Shown: positions 43,382 to 52,533, numbered from the stretch's first letter. The stretch is DNA of 64,000 nt from Moorena producens 3L (GCF_000211815.1 NZ_GL890970.1:160234-224233); one strand, 5' to 3'. Notes: generated by a model not told the origin, from the letters alone. Numbers and translations: made by a program.

Positions 43382-43417
43382 TTGACAAATCTACCTAGTA
43401 GTAGGTAGTATAAAGTC
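43382..43417 (+). promoter_or_regulatory. Promoter with operator palindrome for the TetR gene
   Basis: TTGACA (43382-43387) and TAGTAT (43406-43411) are 18 bp apart. Between and overlapping them lies CTACCTA-GTAG-TAGGTAG (43391-43408), a perfect 7-bp-arm palindrome, expected to bind the TetR protein. A close copy precedes the SDR gene. The predicted transcript start falls at or next to the ATG, so the message is probably leaderless. Confidence 0.75.
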
Positions 43418-43977
43418 ATGAAACAGAAAACTGCTCAACAAATCCTAGACGTAGCTCAATCAATGGTGCGCAACCGAGGCTACAGCGCCTTTAGTTACGC
43501 CGACATTTCCAAAGAAATAGGTATCCGTAAGGCTAGTATCCATTACCATTTTCCTTCTAAAGATGATTTGGTAAAGGAATTAGTAAAACGATACCAAAAA
43601 AACTTCGCACGGAAATGTGTTGAGATTGAGCAACAACAAACAACACCTCAAGCACAATTGAGAGAGTTTGTGAATCTCTACCGAGATGGTTTGCAAGACA
43701 ATAAAATTTGTTTGTGTGGAATGTTGACAGCAGATTTGAGTGTTTTAAATTCCGAAATCCAAGCAGAGATCAGAAGTTTCTTTTCTGTCACTGAATCTTG
43801 GTTAGCTAAACTATTGCACCGTGGCTGTGAAACCCAGGCTTGGCAGTGTAGCCAATCGCTGGAAGTAGAAGCAAAAATGCTACTTTCTATGTTACAAGGA
43901 GCGCAATTATTAGCCCGGGTAGCGGAAGATAGTAGTGTTGCTTTTGATCAGATTACTGGTGCATGTCTGGAAGATAA

Positions 43978-43999
<22 letters not shown>
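43418..43999 (+). CDS. TetR/AcrR family transcriptional repressor
   Basis: This 193-residue protein has an N-terminal HTH (QQILDVAQSMVRNRGYSAFSYADISKEIGIRKASIHYHFPSKDDLVKEL, residues about 5-52) and a ligand-binding C-terminal domain typical of AcrR-type repressors. The palindrome CTACCTAGTAGTAGGTAG in its own promoter and a near copy in front of the downstream SDR gene argue for autoregulation and control of that gene. The C-terminal residues KLSAVSD and the stop codon derive from GCTATCAGC repeat units that begin at 43978. The ligand is unknown. Confidence 0.9.
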
Positions 44000-44193
<194 letters not shown>

Positions 44194-44223
44194 ATCAAGG
44201 AATAATTTTTTTTATTCCAATAT

Positions 44224-44241
44224 CTACCTTCTAGTAGGTAA
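44224..44241 (+). promoter_or_regulatory. Second TetR operator, upstream of the SDR gene
   Basis: CTACCTTCTAGTAGGTAA matches the operator at 43391-43408 in 15 of 18 positions, keeping CTACCT and TAGGTA. It lies 33 bp before the SDR start, with AAGGAG (44262-44267) as the ribosome site. Confidence 0.72.
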
Positions 44242-44274
44242 CTAAAATAAAATCAATCAATTAAGGAGATAATC

Positions 44275-45057
44275 ATGACACAAGCATTTGCGGGACAAAA
44301 AATCATTGTTGTTGGTGGCACCAGTGGTATGGGTAAAGCGGTTGCTCAATTAATTCTTCAGCAGGGTGGTGCTGCGGTTTTAATTGGCTCACGTCAGCCT
44401 AAACTGGAAGAAGCAGTAACGGAACTTAGTCACTATGGAACGGTAGTTGGTGAGTTAGCTAATATCTCTGATCCAGAGATGAGAAATGCTTTAATTGATC
44501 GTTTAAATGTCAATCATAGTGATGCCACATTACTAGTCAATGCAGCAGGAGTGTTTCTCCCTAAACCGTTCATTGAGTATGAAGAAAAGGATTATGACCT
44601 CTATTTGGATATTAATAAAGGAACCTTTTTCATCACTCAGGGGATTGTCAAAAATATGATTAAGAATGGCAAGGCTGGTGCGATCGTTAATATTGGCTCG
44701 ATGTGGGCGAAACAAGCGATAGAAGCTACTCCGTCTTCTGCCTATTCTATGGCTAAAGCTGGTTTACATTCCCTAACCCAACATTTAGCAATGGAACTAG
44801 CCAACTATAATATTCGAGTTAATGGGGTATCTCCTGCGGTAGTAGAAACTCCCATTTACGAAGGTTTCATCCCCAAAGAACAAGTCCATTCTGCCCTAGA
44901 AGGATTCAATAGTTTCCATCCCATTGGCAGAGTAGGAAAACCTACAGATATTGCTGAAGCTGTGGTTTATCTACTTTCTGAGAAAGCCAGTTGGGTGACT
45001 GGCGCGGTCTGGGATGTAGATGGTGGTGTGATGGCTGGACGCAATCAGTATAACTAG
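44275..45057 (+). CDS. Short-chain dehydrogenase/reductase
   Basis: This 260-residue NAD(P)-dependent oxidoreductase has the classical SDR pattern: the cofactor loop VVGGTSGMGKAV (residues 13-24), NAAG at about 89, the catalytic Ser in NIGSMW and the Tyr/Lys in YSMAKAG. The C-terminal substrate region (ETPIYEGFIPKEQ) is followed by GAVWDVDGG. It probably acts on a small hydrophobic alcohol or ketone. The TetR gene upstream and the shared operator indicate that it is derepressed by the same ligand. The start is fixed by AAGGAG seven bases before the ATG. Confidence 0.9.
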   Translation: MTQAFAGQKIIVVGGTSGMGKAVAQLILQQGGAAVLIGSRQPKLEEAVTELSHYGTVVGELANISDPEMRNALIDRLNVNHSDATLLVNAAGVFLPKPFIEYEEKDYDLYLDINKGTFFITQGIVKNMIKNGKAGAIVNIGSMWAKQAIEATPSSAYSMAKAGLHSLTQHLAMELANYNIRVNGVSPAVVETPIYEGFIPKEQVHSALEGFNSFHPIGRVGKPTDIAEAVVYLLSEKASWVTGAVWDVDGGVMAGRNQYN

Positions 45058-45091
45058 GCTTAATAAGGGTGCATCTCATATTTATAAAAAA

Positions 45092-45184
45092 AGGGGAGAT
45101 GGGGAGATAAGGAGATCAGGAGATCAGGAGATAAGGAGATAGGGAGATCAGGAGATAGGGAGATCAGGAGATAGGGAGATGGGC
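45092..45184. repeat. GGGGAGAT/AGGAGATC array
   Basis: About eleven tandem 8-9-mers (GGAGATCA, GGAGATAA, GGAGATGG). The spacer 45058-45421 otherwise has no frame. Confidence 0.88.
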
Positions 45185-45421
45185 AGATTTTTATTAAGGG
45201 TATAATTGATAATTAATCTAGGTAAAAGTAAAGTAAAAAAAGCGATAGCGTAGCGGCTATTTCAGAGGCTATCTTAATATTTATTACCTCTTAAAAAAGT
45301 TTTTACCTCTCCCCACACTCTTCTTATTTATTTCCTATAACCATACTTCAAAATTTCCTCACAATATTATAATATTCTGACACTTTTATACCTATTTTAT
45401 TAAAAACAAATATAAAACCTC

Positions 45422-45450
45422 TTGACAAAAATAATTATAATAATTATGAT
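45422..45450 (+). promoter_or_regulatory. Sigma-70-type promoter
   Basis: TTGACA (45422-45427) and TATGAT (45445-45450) are 17 bp apart in AT-rich DNA. The predicted start at about 45457 lies 17 bp before the small gene at 45474. Confidence 0.6.
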
Positions 45451-45473
45451 TATAATATGCAAACGAATTCAAG

Positions 45474-45737
45474 TTGTTAATCAGGTTTACAGACTTTGTT
45501 CCGAATCCTGACAATAATCCAGAGTATCTAATTCCGGGGAATACTTCTCAGATTTTTTTCGGGAAGAAAGAACCGGTTGAGCACAGGCTTAAGGGCTCCC
45601 GTAAGGCAGTAATGAATACTATCTATTCCCTGTATACCCAGGGCTACGCACAACTTTATGAGTGGACTCCTCTTGAGCCGAGTGGCATTCCTGGAGAAGT
45701 GATTAGTACTTTGACCAGGTACCTAATTCTGGATTAA
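45474..45737 (+). CDS. Small protein of unknown function
   Basis: This 87-residue frame opens with TTG 45474 downstream of a good promoter and has coding-like composition: MLIRFTDFVPNPDNNPEYLIPGNTSQIFFG... KGSRKAVMNTIYSLYTQGYAQLYEW... No signal peptide, membrane segment or known motif is present. Two hairpins follow (45749 and 45871), the second with a T-tract. Together they look like a complete small transcription unit. I do not recognise the family. Confidence 0.5.
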   Translation: MLIRFTDFVPNPDNNPEYLIPGNTSQIFFGKKEPVEHRLKGSRKAVMNTIYSLYTQGYAQLYEWTPLEPSGIPGEVISTLTRYLILD

Positions 45738-45748
45738 GATTTTAAGCA

Positions 45749-45772
45749 GCTGGGGGGTTTTCCCCCTAGCTA
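45749..45772 (+). other. Hairpin after the small gene
   Basis: AGCTGGGGG pairs with CCCCCTAGCT around GTTTT, 12 bp after the stop codon. There is no T-tract, so it could be a weak terminator or a 3'-end stabiliser. Confidence 0.45.
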
Positions 45773-45870
45773 TAAGACCAGGTCTAATCAAGTAGGATAA
45801 GGATTGGACTGGTCATGGAACAAAGTCACATAACATAAGTAGTGAAATCGACTTACTGTGGATTTCCGCC

Positions 45871-45904
45871 AGCCGTGGAAATAATTTCTACGGCTATTTT
45901 TTTT
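45871..45904 (+). terminator. Intrinsic terminator
   Basis: AGCCGTGGAAAT (45871-45882) pairs with ATTTCTACGGCT (45884-45895), one G-T, followed by T8 at 45897-45904. It would end the transcript from 45457, or a short RNA encoded between the two hairpins. Confidence 0.75.
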
Positions 45905-45905
45905 A

Positions 45906-46145
45906 TGGTTAGCAGAAGGTTAGCAGGTTGAAGGTTAGCAGGTTGAAGGTTAGAAGGTTTAAGGTTAGGAGTTTGTTCGCGAAGCGTGGCCTTTTGGCCA
46001 AGGTTAGGATGTTGAAGGTTAGAAGGTTGAAGGTTAAAAGGTTGAAGGTTAGCAGGTTTAAGGTTAGGATGTTGTTCGCGAAGCGTGGCCTTTTGGCCAA
46101 GGTTAGCAGGTTGTTCGCGAAGCGTGGCCTTTTGGCCAAGGTTTA
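45906..46145. repeat. GGTTAGCAGGTTGAA array with GCGAAGCGTGGCC palindromes
   Basis: About fifteen GGTTAGNAGGTTNAA-like units are interrupted three times by TTCGCGAAGCGTGGCC-TTTTGGCCAAGG palindromes (45975, 46074, 46112). Confidence 0.9.
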
Positions 46146-46223
46146 CTGTTGAAGGTGATCAGAATCTACATTCCGCACTTCAAAATCTAGTATCAAAGAA
46201 ATCTAAAAAAGACTCCCAACTAA

Positions 46224-46566
46224 TGACTAACCACAATCCTAAATTACTGGAAAGCAAAATAGCAGAAGTCAAGCGGCTCCTTAAAGAGAGGATTCAACTA
46301 CACGTAAACGATCCCAGAGTCACCGATTACGGGGAAAATTAACCGAGGTAATTGGTTCGGATCTTATAACGGCTAAGGCTATACTCAATGCCTGTGACCA
46401 AGAGGAGCTGTTCTGGGTCAGTGAAGTCTTCGAGGATATCTCTGCCAAGCTTCAATCCCGCTCCTTTGTACTATTCTTGATGGAACTGGATGAGAAATAC
46501 CCAGACATACATATGGAAGGAGAAATCAAGTACGCCAAATTAGTCATTGGTTGGAAAGACTCTTAA
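46224..46566 (+). pseudogene. Small helical protein gene with a frame change
   Basis: ATG 46224 opens a 39-codon frame (MTNHNPKLLESKIAEVKRLL...VTDYGEN) ending at 46342. In the -1 frame the same stretch continues with a coding-like sequence, LTEVIGSDLITAKAILNACD, then QEELFWVSEVFEDISAKLQS and more, to TAA 46566, with no start codon of its own. Joined near GGGGAAAATT (46331-46340), they give about 113 residues. This may be a recent frameshift, an error or recoding. Family unknown; the helical acidic pattern resembles small immunity-type proteins, weakly. Confidence 0.45.
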
Positions 46567-46801
46567 CATGCATAAAGTGCGCCTTAGCCTGTAGGTTTGG
46601 TTGAGGTACCAAACCCAACATTTGCACTAGCTTTGTTGGGTTTAATTAATTACAAAGCGTCAGTAGTCAGGGGCGAAATTTGAAGAAGGTGGGTTACGGT
46701 GCGGATAAAAACTGATTGGTAATTCCTCAAAATCATGGCCGCACCTAACCCACCCTACGAACTTAATAAAAATCTCCCCATCTCCCCATCTCCCCACACT
46801 C

Positions 46802-48652
46802 CTATTTCTTCACTCCAGACTGCACCCGCCACAGCATGGCATAAATTCCCTGTTGCTCTAACAACTTTTCATGTCGTCCTTGCTCTACTAATTTGCCTTG
46901 GTCGATTACATAAATACAATCAGCATTGCGGACTGTGGACAACCGATGAGCGATCGCAATGGTTGTGCGATTTTGGGTAATCTTTTCTAGGGAGCGCTGA
47001 ATGGCGGCTTCGGTTTCATTATCAACGGCGGAGGTGGCTTCATCTAGAATCAAGATTGGGGGGTCTTTCAATAGTGCTCGTGCGATCGCAATTCGTTGCT
47101 GTTGTCCTCCAGATAGTTTCTGACCCCGCTCTCCCACAATGGTGTCATAGCCTTGGGGCAGCTCCATGATAAATTCATGGGCTTCTGCGGTCTTAGCGGC
47201 AGCAACTATTTCCTCGGTGGTGGCATCAAAGGTGCCATAGGTGATATTCTCTTCTACTGTGCCGTGGAATAAAAATACATCCTGGCTAACTAGACCAATG
47301 GCATGGCGTAAGTCTTTGAGCTTGAGCTGTCTGATGTCAATTCCATCAAGGGTTATCGAACCTGCTTGGATTTCGTATAGTCTTAATAACAGTTTCACTA
47401 AGGTACTTTTACCAGACCCTGTGGAACCTACTATCGCGATAGTCTCAGTGGCTGGAATGTGGAGGGAGAGATTTTCTACCACAGGGGGGCGATCACGGTA
47501 GGCAAATGTAACATTATTTAATACCAATTCCCCCTTAACCTCGGACCTAGGCAATGGTGTATCGCCAGAGTGCATGGCAATTGGGGTATCCAGCAGATTC
47601 ATTACCCTAGTGGTGGATGCCATGGCTCGTTGATACTGATCGAGGGTGTTACCCAGTCGAGTTAATGGCCACAGCAAGCGCTGAGTCATGAACACTAAGA
47701 CACTGTAGGTGCCTACAGCTAGTTCCCCGGCTGCTGCGGACTTACCACCGTAGAGCAGAATTCCGGTAAACCCAAATAGGATTAACATCCGAATCAAAGG
47801 GACAAAGGCAGCAGAAAATGCGATCGCTTTCTGGTTAGTGTACTGATACCCTAGACTTTGTCTCTCAATCCGCTTAGTTTCATACTCTTCCGCTGTAAAG
47901 CTTTTAATGGTAGTAATCCCAGTTAGATTATTCGCTAACTGTCCATTGAGTAACCCTACCTTTTCCCGCACTGCTGCATAACGAGGAGCAAGCAGACGTT
48001 GAAAGGTAATCGAACCCCAGAGGATAAAGGGGATAGGGATCACAGTTATCCATGCCACATTGGGAGCCAGGATAAAGAAGCCCGCACTGACAATAATAAT
48101 GGTTGTGGATATCTGGAGAATTTCGTTGGCACCAATATCCAGAAAGCGTTCTAGTTGGTTGATATCATCACTCAGGATAGACATCAATCCCCCTGTACTA
48201 CTATCTTCAAAATACGCTAGTTCCAAGGATTGCAGATGAGAGTAAGCATCTAGGCGCAATTCGTGTTGAATGGTTTGAGCCAGATTCCGCCACAATCGTT
48301 CGTAAGCATATTGAAAGGCAGATTCCAATCCCCAAACAATAAAGCTCAGGAATGCCAGCAATACCAGTTGGCTAAAGATATCCGTTACTCCTAGATGGGC
48401 AATCAAGGAATCTTGTTGTTTGACCACCACATCCACTGCCATCCCGATCAAGACCGGAGGGGCTAGGTCAAAGATTTTGTTGAGGATTGAGCATGCGATC
48501 GCTTTCCAGATTAGGGAACGATGGGGCTGAGCGTAACCAATCAGCCGCTGGAGGGGAGAGTTAGAATGCTTACGCTGATTTGGTTTTGACGTTAACCTTG
48601 AATTGAAAACGGTAATTAACACGACTTGGCAAGAATTAGAGGATTTTAGCAA
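46802..48652 (-). CDS. ABC transporter, fused membrane and ATPase domains (MsbA/exporter type)
   Basis: This 616-residue half-transporter works as a homodimer exporting lipids, peptides or drugs. The N-terminal six-helix membrane domain (about 45-340) includes YAYERLWRNLAQTIQHELRLDAYSHLQSLELAYFEDSSTG. The ATPase has Walker A GSTGSGKST, Q-loop LVSQDVFLF, signature LSGGQQQRIAIARALL, Walker B ILILDEATSA and H-loop AIAHRLSTV. All catalytic residues are present. The first about 30 residues are polar and may be an overlong start. It stands next to the aldo/keto reductase on the same strand with 95 bp between; cargo unknown. Confidence 0.93.
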   Translation of the reverse strand: MLKSSNSCQVVLITVFNSRLTSKPNQRKHSNSPLQRLIGYAQPHRSLIWKAIACSILNKIFDLAPPVLIGMAVDVVVKQQDSLIAHLGVTDIFSQLVLLAFLSFIVWGLESAFQYAYERLWRNLAQTIQHELRLDAYSHLQSLELAYFEDSSTGGLMSILSDDINQLERFLDIGANEILQISTTIIIVSAGFFILAPNVAWITVIPIPFILWGSITFQRLLAPRYAAVREKVGLLNGQLANNLTGITTIKSFTAEEYETKRIERQSLGYQYTNQKAIAFSAAFVPLIRMLILFGFTGILLYGGKSAAAGELAVGTYSVLVFMTQRLLWPLTRLGNTLDQYQRAMASTTRVMNLLDTPIAMHSGDTPLPRSEVKGELVLNNVTFAYRDRPPVVENLSLHIPATETIAIVGSTGSGKSTLVKLLLRLYEIQAGSITLDGIDIRQLKLKDLRHAIGLVSQDVFLFHGTVEENITYGTFDATTEEIVAAAKTAEAHEFIMELPQGYDTIVGERGQKLSGGQQQRIAIARALLKDPPILILDEATSAVDNETEAAIQRSLEKITQNRTTIAIAHRLSTVRNADCIYVIDQGKLVEQGRHEKLLEQQGIYAMLWRVQSGVKK

Positions 48653-48747
48653 AAGTGAGATACACCCTGCTAGAATACCCTAGTCGATTATCCAGGAGAG
48701 AAGTGTTTACTATATAACTCAGGTTTTGGGATACCAGTTCATTCCCT

Positions 48748-49971
48748 CTAGCTCCATACTTGCTTTGTGCGGGACTTGCCGCCCCCCAAGTCGCGAGACA
48801 ACTTTTGAACCGGTTCACCTGCCAAGCGTTGATGGGCATCGTCTAAAAGAGCAGGAATTTTATCCGCGTGAGGGCTATGGCGCAAACAGTCGCTTAAATC
48901 AATTTCCTTGATATTTTCAGCCCTAGTACCGGGATGCCAGAAATCGGCATAGCCAAGGAGGTTGTACCGCATTTTTGCATATTCAACCAGGTCATAGGCG
49001 ATCGCCAGATTTCTTAACCACAGAATCATCGGTATATTAATCCCTTTGGGAGTTTTATGATGAGGAGGCAAACCAATATGCCAGGTACGCCACCACTCTT
49101 CTCCCAAACGAGCGATCGCCGCCTTCTCCAAACGCTCCACAATGGGTGGTAAAATTTCCTCTGCCCGATCTAACAAATCCAATACCTGAACATGTGCGTC
49201 AAAATCCGACGGCCGTGCAGCCCCCAAACTCAGCGTCTTGACCTGATGATGCCTCAGACAAAACAGATCGTTAAACATCATAGGATGAAGGGGATGGCAC
49301 AATTCTACCAAACGCTTGGGTGGAGTATGCAACATTCCCCCTTTATCCGAGGGGCTAATAATAAATACCCCCATGTCATGACGATCGGCAGCTTCGATGG
49401 CTGGCCAGTTGAATTGATTGATGTAGTACCAGTGCAGGTTAACGTAGTCAAAGCGATCGGTTTCAATGGTTTTAACAATTAGCTCGGTTGGAGCATGAGT
49501 TGCAAAGCCGATATATCGAGCCTTTCCTTGTTTTTGTAGCTCCCGCGCCCGATCTAGGCACCCTCCGGGACACAAGCTATCTTTGAAGGCTTGGGGATCA
49601 TTGATTCCATGTAGGGTCAGCAGGTCAAGATAGTCTACCTGCAAAAGAGATAAAGATTTTTCAACTTGACGCTGAAATTCTTGGGAATCTGAAATGGGGG
49701 TAATTTTCGTTTGAATTAGCACTTGGTCTCTAGGTAACTTAGAAAGCGCCCATCCCAACTGCATTTCAGAGGTTCCATAGGTACGACTTGTTTCAAAATG
49801 ATTAATTCCCACTTCGAGGGAACGACGAATAATAGCTTCTAAATTTATCTGATTTTTTTCGGGAATTTCTGAGGGAGAAAGCTCATCCCAGGTGCAGTGA
49901 AACCGCATGCCGCCGCAGGAAAAAACGGGCATTTGCAACTCAGTTCGCCCAAATCTTCGATATTTCATCAC
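48748..49971 (-). CDS. Aldo/keto reductase
   Basis: This 407-residue protein has an AKR TIM-barrel in its first about 280 residues: FGRTELQMPVFSCGGMRF, the catalytic Tyr in FETSRTYGTSEMQLGWAL, the Lys in IQTKITP, and the His in YLDLLTLHGIND. It reduces carbonyl compounds with NADPH. The C-terminal 120 residues extend beyond a single-barrel AKR and contain two Trp- and His-rich stretches (EEWWRTWHIGLPPHHKTPKG, RYNLLGYADFWHPG), as in cyanobacterial members of this long type. No Fe-S cysteine cluster is seen. Substrate unknown. Confidence 0.88.
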   Translation of the reverse strand: MMKYRRFGRTELQMPVFSCGGMRFHCTWDELSPSEIPEKNQINLEAIIRRSLEVGINHFETSRTYGTSEMQLGWALSKLPRDQVLIQTKITPISDSQEFQRQVEKSLSLLQVDYLDLLTLHGINDPQAFKDSLCPGGCLDRARELQKQGKARYIGFATHAPTELIVKTIETDRFDYVNLHWYYINQFNWPAIEAADRHDMGVFIISPSDKGGMLHTPPKRLVELCHPLHPMMFNDLFCLRHHQVKTLSLGAARPSDFDAHVQVLDLLDRAEEILPPIVERLEKAAIARLGEEWWRTWHIGLPPHHKTPKGINIPMILWLRNLAIAYDLVEYAKMRYNLLGYADFWHPGTRAENIKEIDLSDCLRHSPHADKIPALLDDAHQRLAGEPVQKLSRDLGGGKSRTKQVWS

Positions 49972-50176
49972 TCGCTACTCAATTTCAATTCTTATAATTA
50001 AAAGATTTGGCATCCTTACCAGTATAGTTCATAACGATATCAGCCTAAGCGCAAGAAAAAATGGCTCATAATATGCATTGGACTAGATATCGGTTGATCG
50101 TGGATCGAAACCCCTATAATCTCGTAGGACTTTAGAAGCAACAGAGTTAATTTGTTAATAGTTTCTCGGTTTTTGT

Positions 50177-50200
50177 ATCAATAAGCCTAGGCTTATTGAT
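50177..50200. promoter_or_regulatory. 24-bp perfect palindrome upstream of the membrane hydrolase gene
   Basis: Half-site ATCAATAAGCCT (50177-50188) is followed directly by its exact reverse complement AGGCTTATTGAT. It lies 95 bp before the gene at 50295, within a 322-bp gene-free spacer. A zero-spacer palindrome suits a dimeric regulator better than an RNA hairpin. Confidence 0.65.
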
Positions 50201-50294
50201 GCTTGGGCTTACCCGTGAGGGATATACTTTATTTTTTAATCAACAGACTCTAACTATAATATCCCTAGACTATAATTCATCAACAAACTAACCA

Positions 50295-50897
50295 TTGAAT
50301 ACTCCTAGCCACGCCATTATTAACCTTGCTGTTTTGAATCACCAGGCTCAAATTCAGGCAGCTTTACCCATTACAATTGGTGCTATCTTACCCGATGCAC
50401 CAATTTTTATCCTTTATATCTGGGCAAAATTAATTCGTCGTCAACCAGAGTCCCAGATTTGGTCACAAACCTACGAATTACCCTTTTGGCAAAACCTTGT
50501 TGCTACCTTTCATTCCCTGCCCCTAGCCCTGTGTGGAGTGATGATCAGCCATTACTGGGGATGGCAACTTTGGGAAATTCTTTGTTGGAGTATGATACTG
50601 CACTCCTTATTAGATTTACCAGTTCACAACGATGATGCTCACCGGCACTTTTTTCCTGTTAGTAACTATCGTTTTATTAGTCCTTTCTCTTACTGGGACC
50701 CCAAGCATCATGGTTATACCGTATCCACAGTGGAAAAATTGTTGGTGTTAGTAGCAACAATTTTTACTTTCTCTATAATTCACTCTTGGATAGGTAAAAG
50801 CTTACTAATTGTTGTGAATGTGTTGTACCTGATAGCATTTTTATATTTAGTTAAGTCCAAAGTCGTAGAATTGCTATATCCATCAATTAGTAGTTAA
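50295..50897 (+). CDS. Membrane protein related to YdjM-type metal-dependent hydrolases
   Basis: This 200-residue protein starts at TTG 50295 with MNTPSHAIINLAVLN. It has hydrophobic segments around 23-45, 68-90 and 150-190, and conserved-looking His and Asp in TPSHAI, HSLLDLPVHNDDAHRHFFP and DPKHHG. The arrangement of an N-terminal His, a membrane Asp and a HxxxD motif recalls the YdjM/LexA-regulated membrane hydrolase family; activity is unproven. A hairpin (CCCACATTC/GAATGTGGG, 50916-50946) follows the stop. Confidence 0.6.
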   Translation: MNTPSHAIINLAVLNHQAQIQAALPITIGAILPDAPIFILYIWAKLIRRQPESQIWSQTYELPFWQNLVATFHSLPLALCGVMISHYWGWQLWEILCWSMILHSLLDLPVHNDDAHRHFFPVSNYRFISPFSYWDPKHHGYTVSTVEKLLVLVATIFTFSIIHSWIGKSLLIVVNVLYLIAFLYLVKSKVVELLYPSISS

Positions 50898-50915
50898 TCT
50901 ACCCAAAAAATATAT

Positions 50916-50946
50916 CCCACATTCCTCACGAAGTGAAGAATGTGGG
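50916..50946 (+). terminator. Hairpin after the membrane hydrolase gene
   Basis: CCCACATTC (50916-50924) pairs with GAATGTGGG (50938-50946), 19 bp after the stop codon. Only TTCAG follows, so termination would be weak. Confidence 0.45.
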
Positions 50947-51024
50947 TTCAGATTCAAACGGTAAGCAATAGCCTACCCTAGGTAATCAAAATTCCACTAA
51001 TGCCTAGTGCCTAGGGCCTAGTGC

Positions 51025-51381
51025 TTAGTAGCCGATGTACAACTTGCCAGTATTATTGTCGATTACAAGAGTTTTCAAATCTGCACTAGCAGGAGCAGTA
51101 GAAGCATCAGGAAGCTCAGTGATATGAATGGTAATTGGATTATTTGAAGTAGAGTGGATTTTCAGAGGGCGATTCTTAGTATCGATATTATTGATATTGT
51201 CGTATGCTCCTACAATCATGTACCTTGTAGGATCTCCATTTACACCAAAGTCAACACGTGGTCCTGTACCTGTAGCTCCAGAGTGAGAGAATCCTGCATA
51301 AGCATTGGCTGGGGATGCAGCACCAACTAAGGTAAAACATACCAACAATAACGAAACGAAAAGAGATGCAACCTTTTTCAT
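51025..51381 (-). CDS. Small exported protein of unknown function
   Basis: From ATG 51381 this is 118 residues; the frame extends upstream to 51525. That start places a clean signal peptide at the N-terminus (MKKVASLFVSLLLVCFTLVGAASPANA, cleaved after ANA). The mature 91 residues are polar, rich in Thr, Asn and Asp, with likely beta structure (RVDFGVNGDPTRYMIVGAYD, NRPLKIHSTSNNPITIHITEL, LVIDNNTGKLYIGY). No cysteines are present in the mature part, and no named family is recognised. It is probably periplasmic or extracellular. Confidence 0.7.
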   Translation of the reverse strand: MKKVASLFVSLLLVCFTLVGAASPANAYAGFSHSGATGTGPRVDFGVNGDPTRYMIVGAYDNINNIDTKNRPLKIHSTSNNPITIHITELPDASTAPASADLKTLVIDNNTGKLYIGY

Positions 51382-51620
51382 GATGATTTTCTCGGTTTTT
51401 TTGATGGCGTACCTAACGGTAATTCTTACCAGTTCGGCTTCGCCGAAAACTATATATTGGGATATATCCAGAAATAGTTTTGGGAGTATTTCGATGCCAC
51501 CACTGGTTAGATAATTAACCGCCAAAACCAGACTATACCATCAAAGCCTAGAGAGTATGTCAAGTTAATAATAAATTAACTATTGGTTAATTAAACTTTA
51601 AAATTTAGTTATTTTAAATA

Positions 51621-51702
51621 GATGTAGGGTGGGCAGTGCTTTAGACAGATAAAATAAGCAAGTAAATCCCGTTGCTAGGCACTGCCCACCAACGGGATTG
51701 TA
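51621..51702. repeat. TAGGGTGGGCA-type palindromic element
   Basis: It opens TGTAGGGTGGGCAGTGC (51623) and closes GGCACTGCCCACC near 51690, followed by AACGGGATT. It is a relative of the elements at 35532, 38051 and 57787. The 51526-51795 spacer otherwise shows no gene. Confidence 0.75.
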
Positions 51703-51795
51703 ATAAGTAATAATTAAAGTAAATCATTAACCATTACCAAAAAAATTAGGAATGATTAATCTTAGTATTAGACCTTTTGCCCAAGTAGTTTAAAG

Positions 51796-51970
51796 TTAAG
51801 CATTCAGCTATCAGGTATCAGCCATCAGCCATCAGCTATCAGCTATCAACCATCAGCCATCAGCTATCAGCTATCAGCTATTGGCCTATGGCCAATGGCT
51901 TTTCCCCACACTTTCAATTTTATTATAAGCTGTCAGCTGACAACTGACAGCTGACAGCTGAATACTTACA
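51796..51970. repeat. Composite palindrome with TAAGCATTCAGC-type ends
   Basis: It starts TTAAGCATTCAGC (51796) and ends GCTGAATACTTAC (51969). Inside are CTATCAG/CCATCAG tandem units, a GGCCTATGGCC hairpin and CTGACAG units. It finishes three bases from the stop codon of the DUF1499 gene. Confidence 0.8.
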
Positions 51971-51972
51971 AG

Positions 51973-52485
51973 TTAGCTCAATTCCGCTCGAATTGTTTCC
52001 ACCCGTTTCCGATTAACTCCCAAATCGGATTTTCCTAAACGGGAGGCGGAGCGAACATGGATTACCTTAGCACTGTCATCCAACAAAAATTCTACATCAT
52101 CCACAAACCCCATTAAAGGAGTAGTGAATTGTGCGTAAAGATAGTTGTCTGTTTCTTCAATAATTTGTGTTCGTTCTAGGTTTTGGATCACAGTTTTTAG
52201 CTTAGCTATTGCTTCGGTAGGGGTTGAGTTGTAAGCTAAAGGTTCAATACCATGCTCGGCATCTTGGCTATAGCTGCTGACACAGTTAGGGCTATTTGGG
52301 CAAGGTGCTAATTGCCCTGAGGACTGAATCCCAATATTGGTGGGTTGTTTTCCTGGAAATTTCATCAACGATTCTCCTGAAAGGGCAAAGGTAGATCCTA
52401 TGGCAACAATAGCGACTAATACTAACGATATTAATACTACTAGTATTAGTCTCAAGGGTGATAGTTTTTGGCTTTGTACAGTCAT
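51973..52485 (-). CDS. DUF1499 membrane-anchored protein
   Basis: This 170-residue protein has an N-terminal membrane anchor (about residues 12-34, LILVVLISLVLVAIVAIGSTF) and a DUF1499 domain: APCPNSPNCVSSYSQDAEHGIEPL, TQIIEETDNYLYAQFTTPLMGFVDDVEFLLD, and the C-terminal VRSASRLGKSDLGVNRKRVETIR. The domain occurs across bacteria and in plastids; its activity is not established. Two Cys in CPNSPNC could bind metal or form a disulfide outside the membrane. The stop codon adjoins a composite palindrome. Confidence 0.85.
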   Translation of the reverse strand: MTVQSQKLSPLRLILVVLISLVLVAIVAIGSTFALSGESLMKFPGKQPTNIGIQSSGQLAPCPNSPNCVSSYSQDAEHGIEPLAYNSTPTEAIAKLKTVIQNLERTQIIEETDNYLYAQFTTPLMGFVDDVEFLLDDSAKVIHVRSASRLGKSDLGVNRKRVETIRAELS

Positions 52486-52533
52486 AAAGCGTTTGTATCT
52501 GGGTTATCAACACAATTGCTGAAAAAGGCAATA

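Noticed and set aside
45909..46152. Frames on both strands through the GGTTAGCAGG array
   Set aside because: They are translations of tandem repeats (LLTFNLLTFN and similar), with no independent coding evidence.
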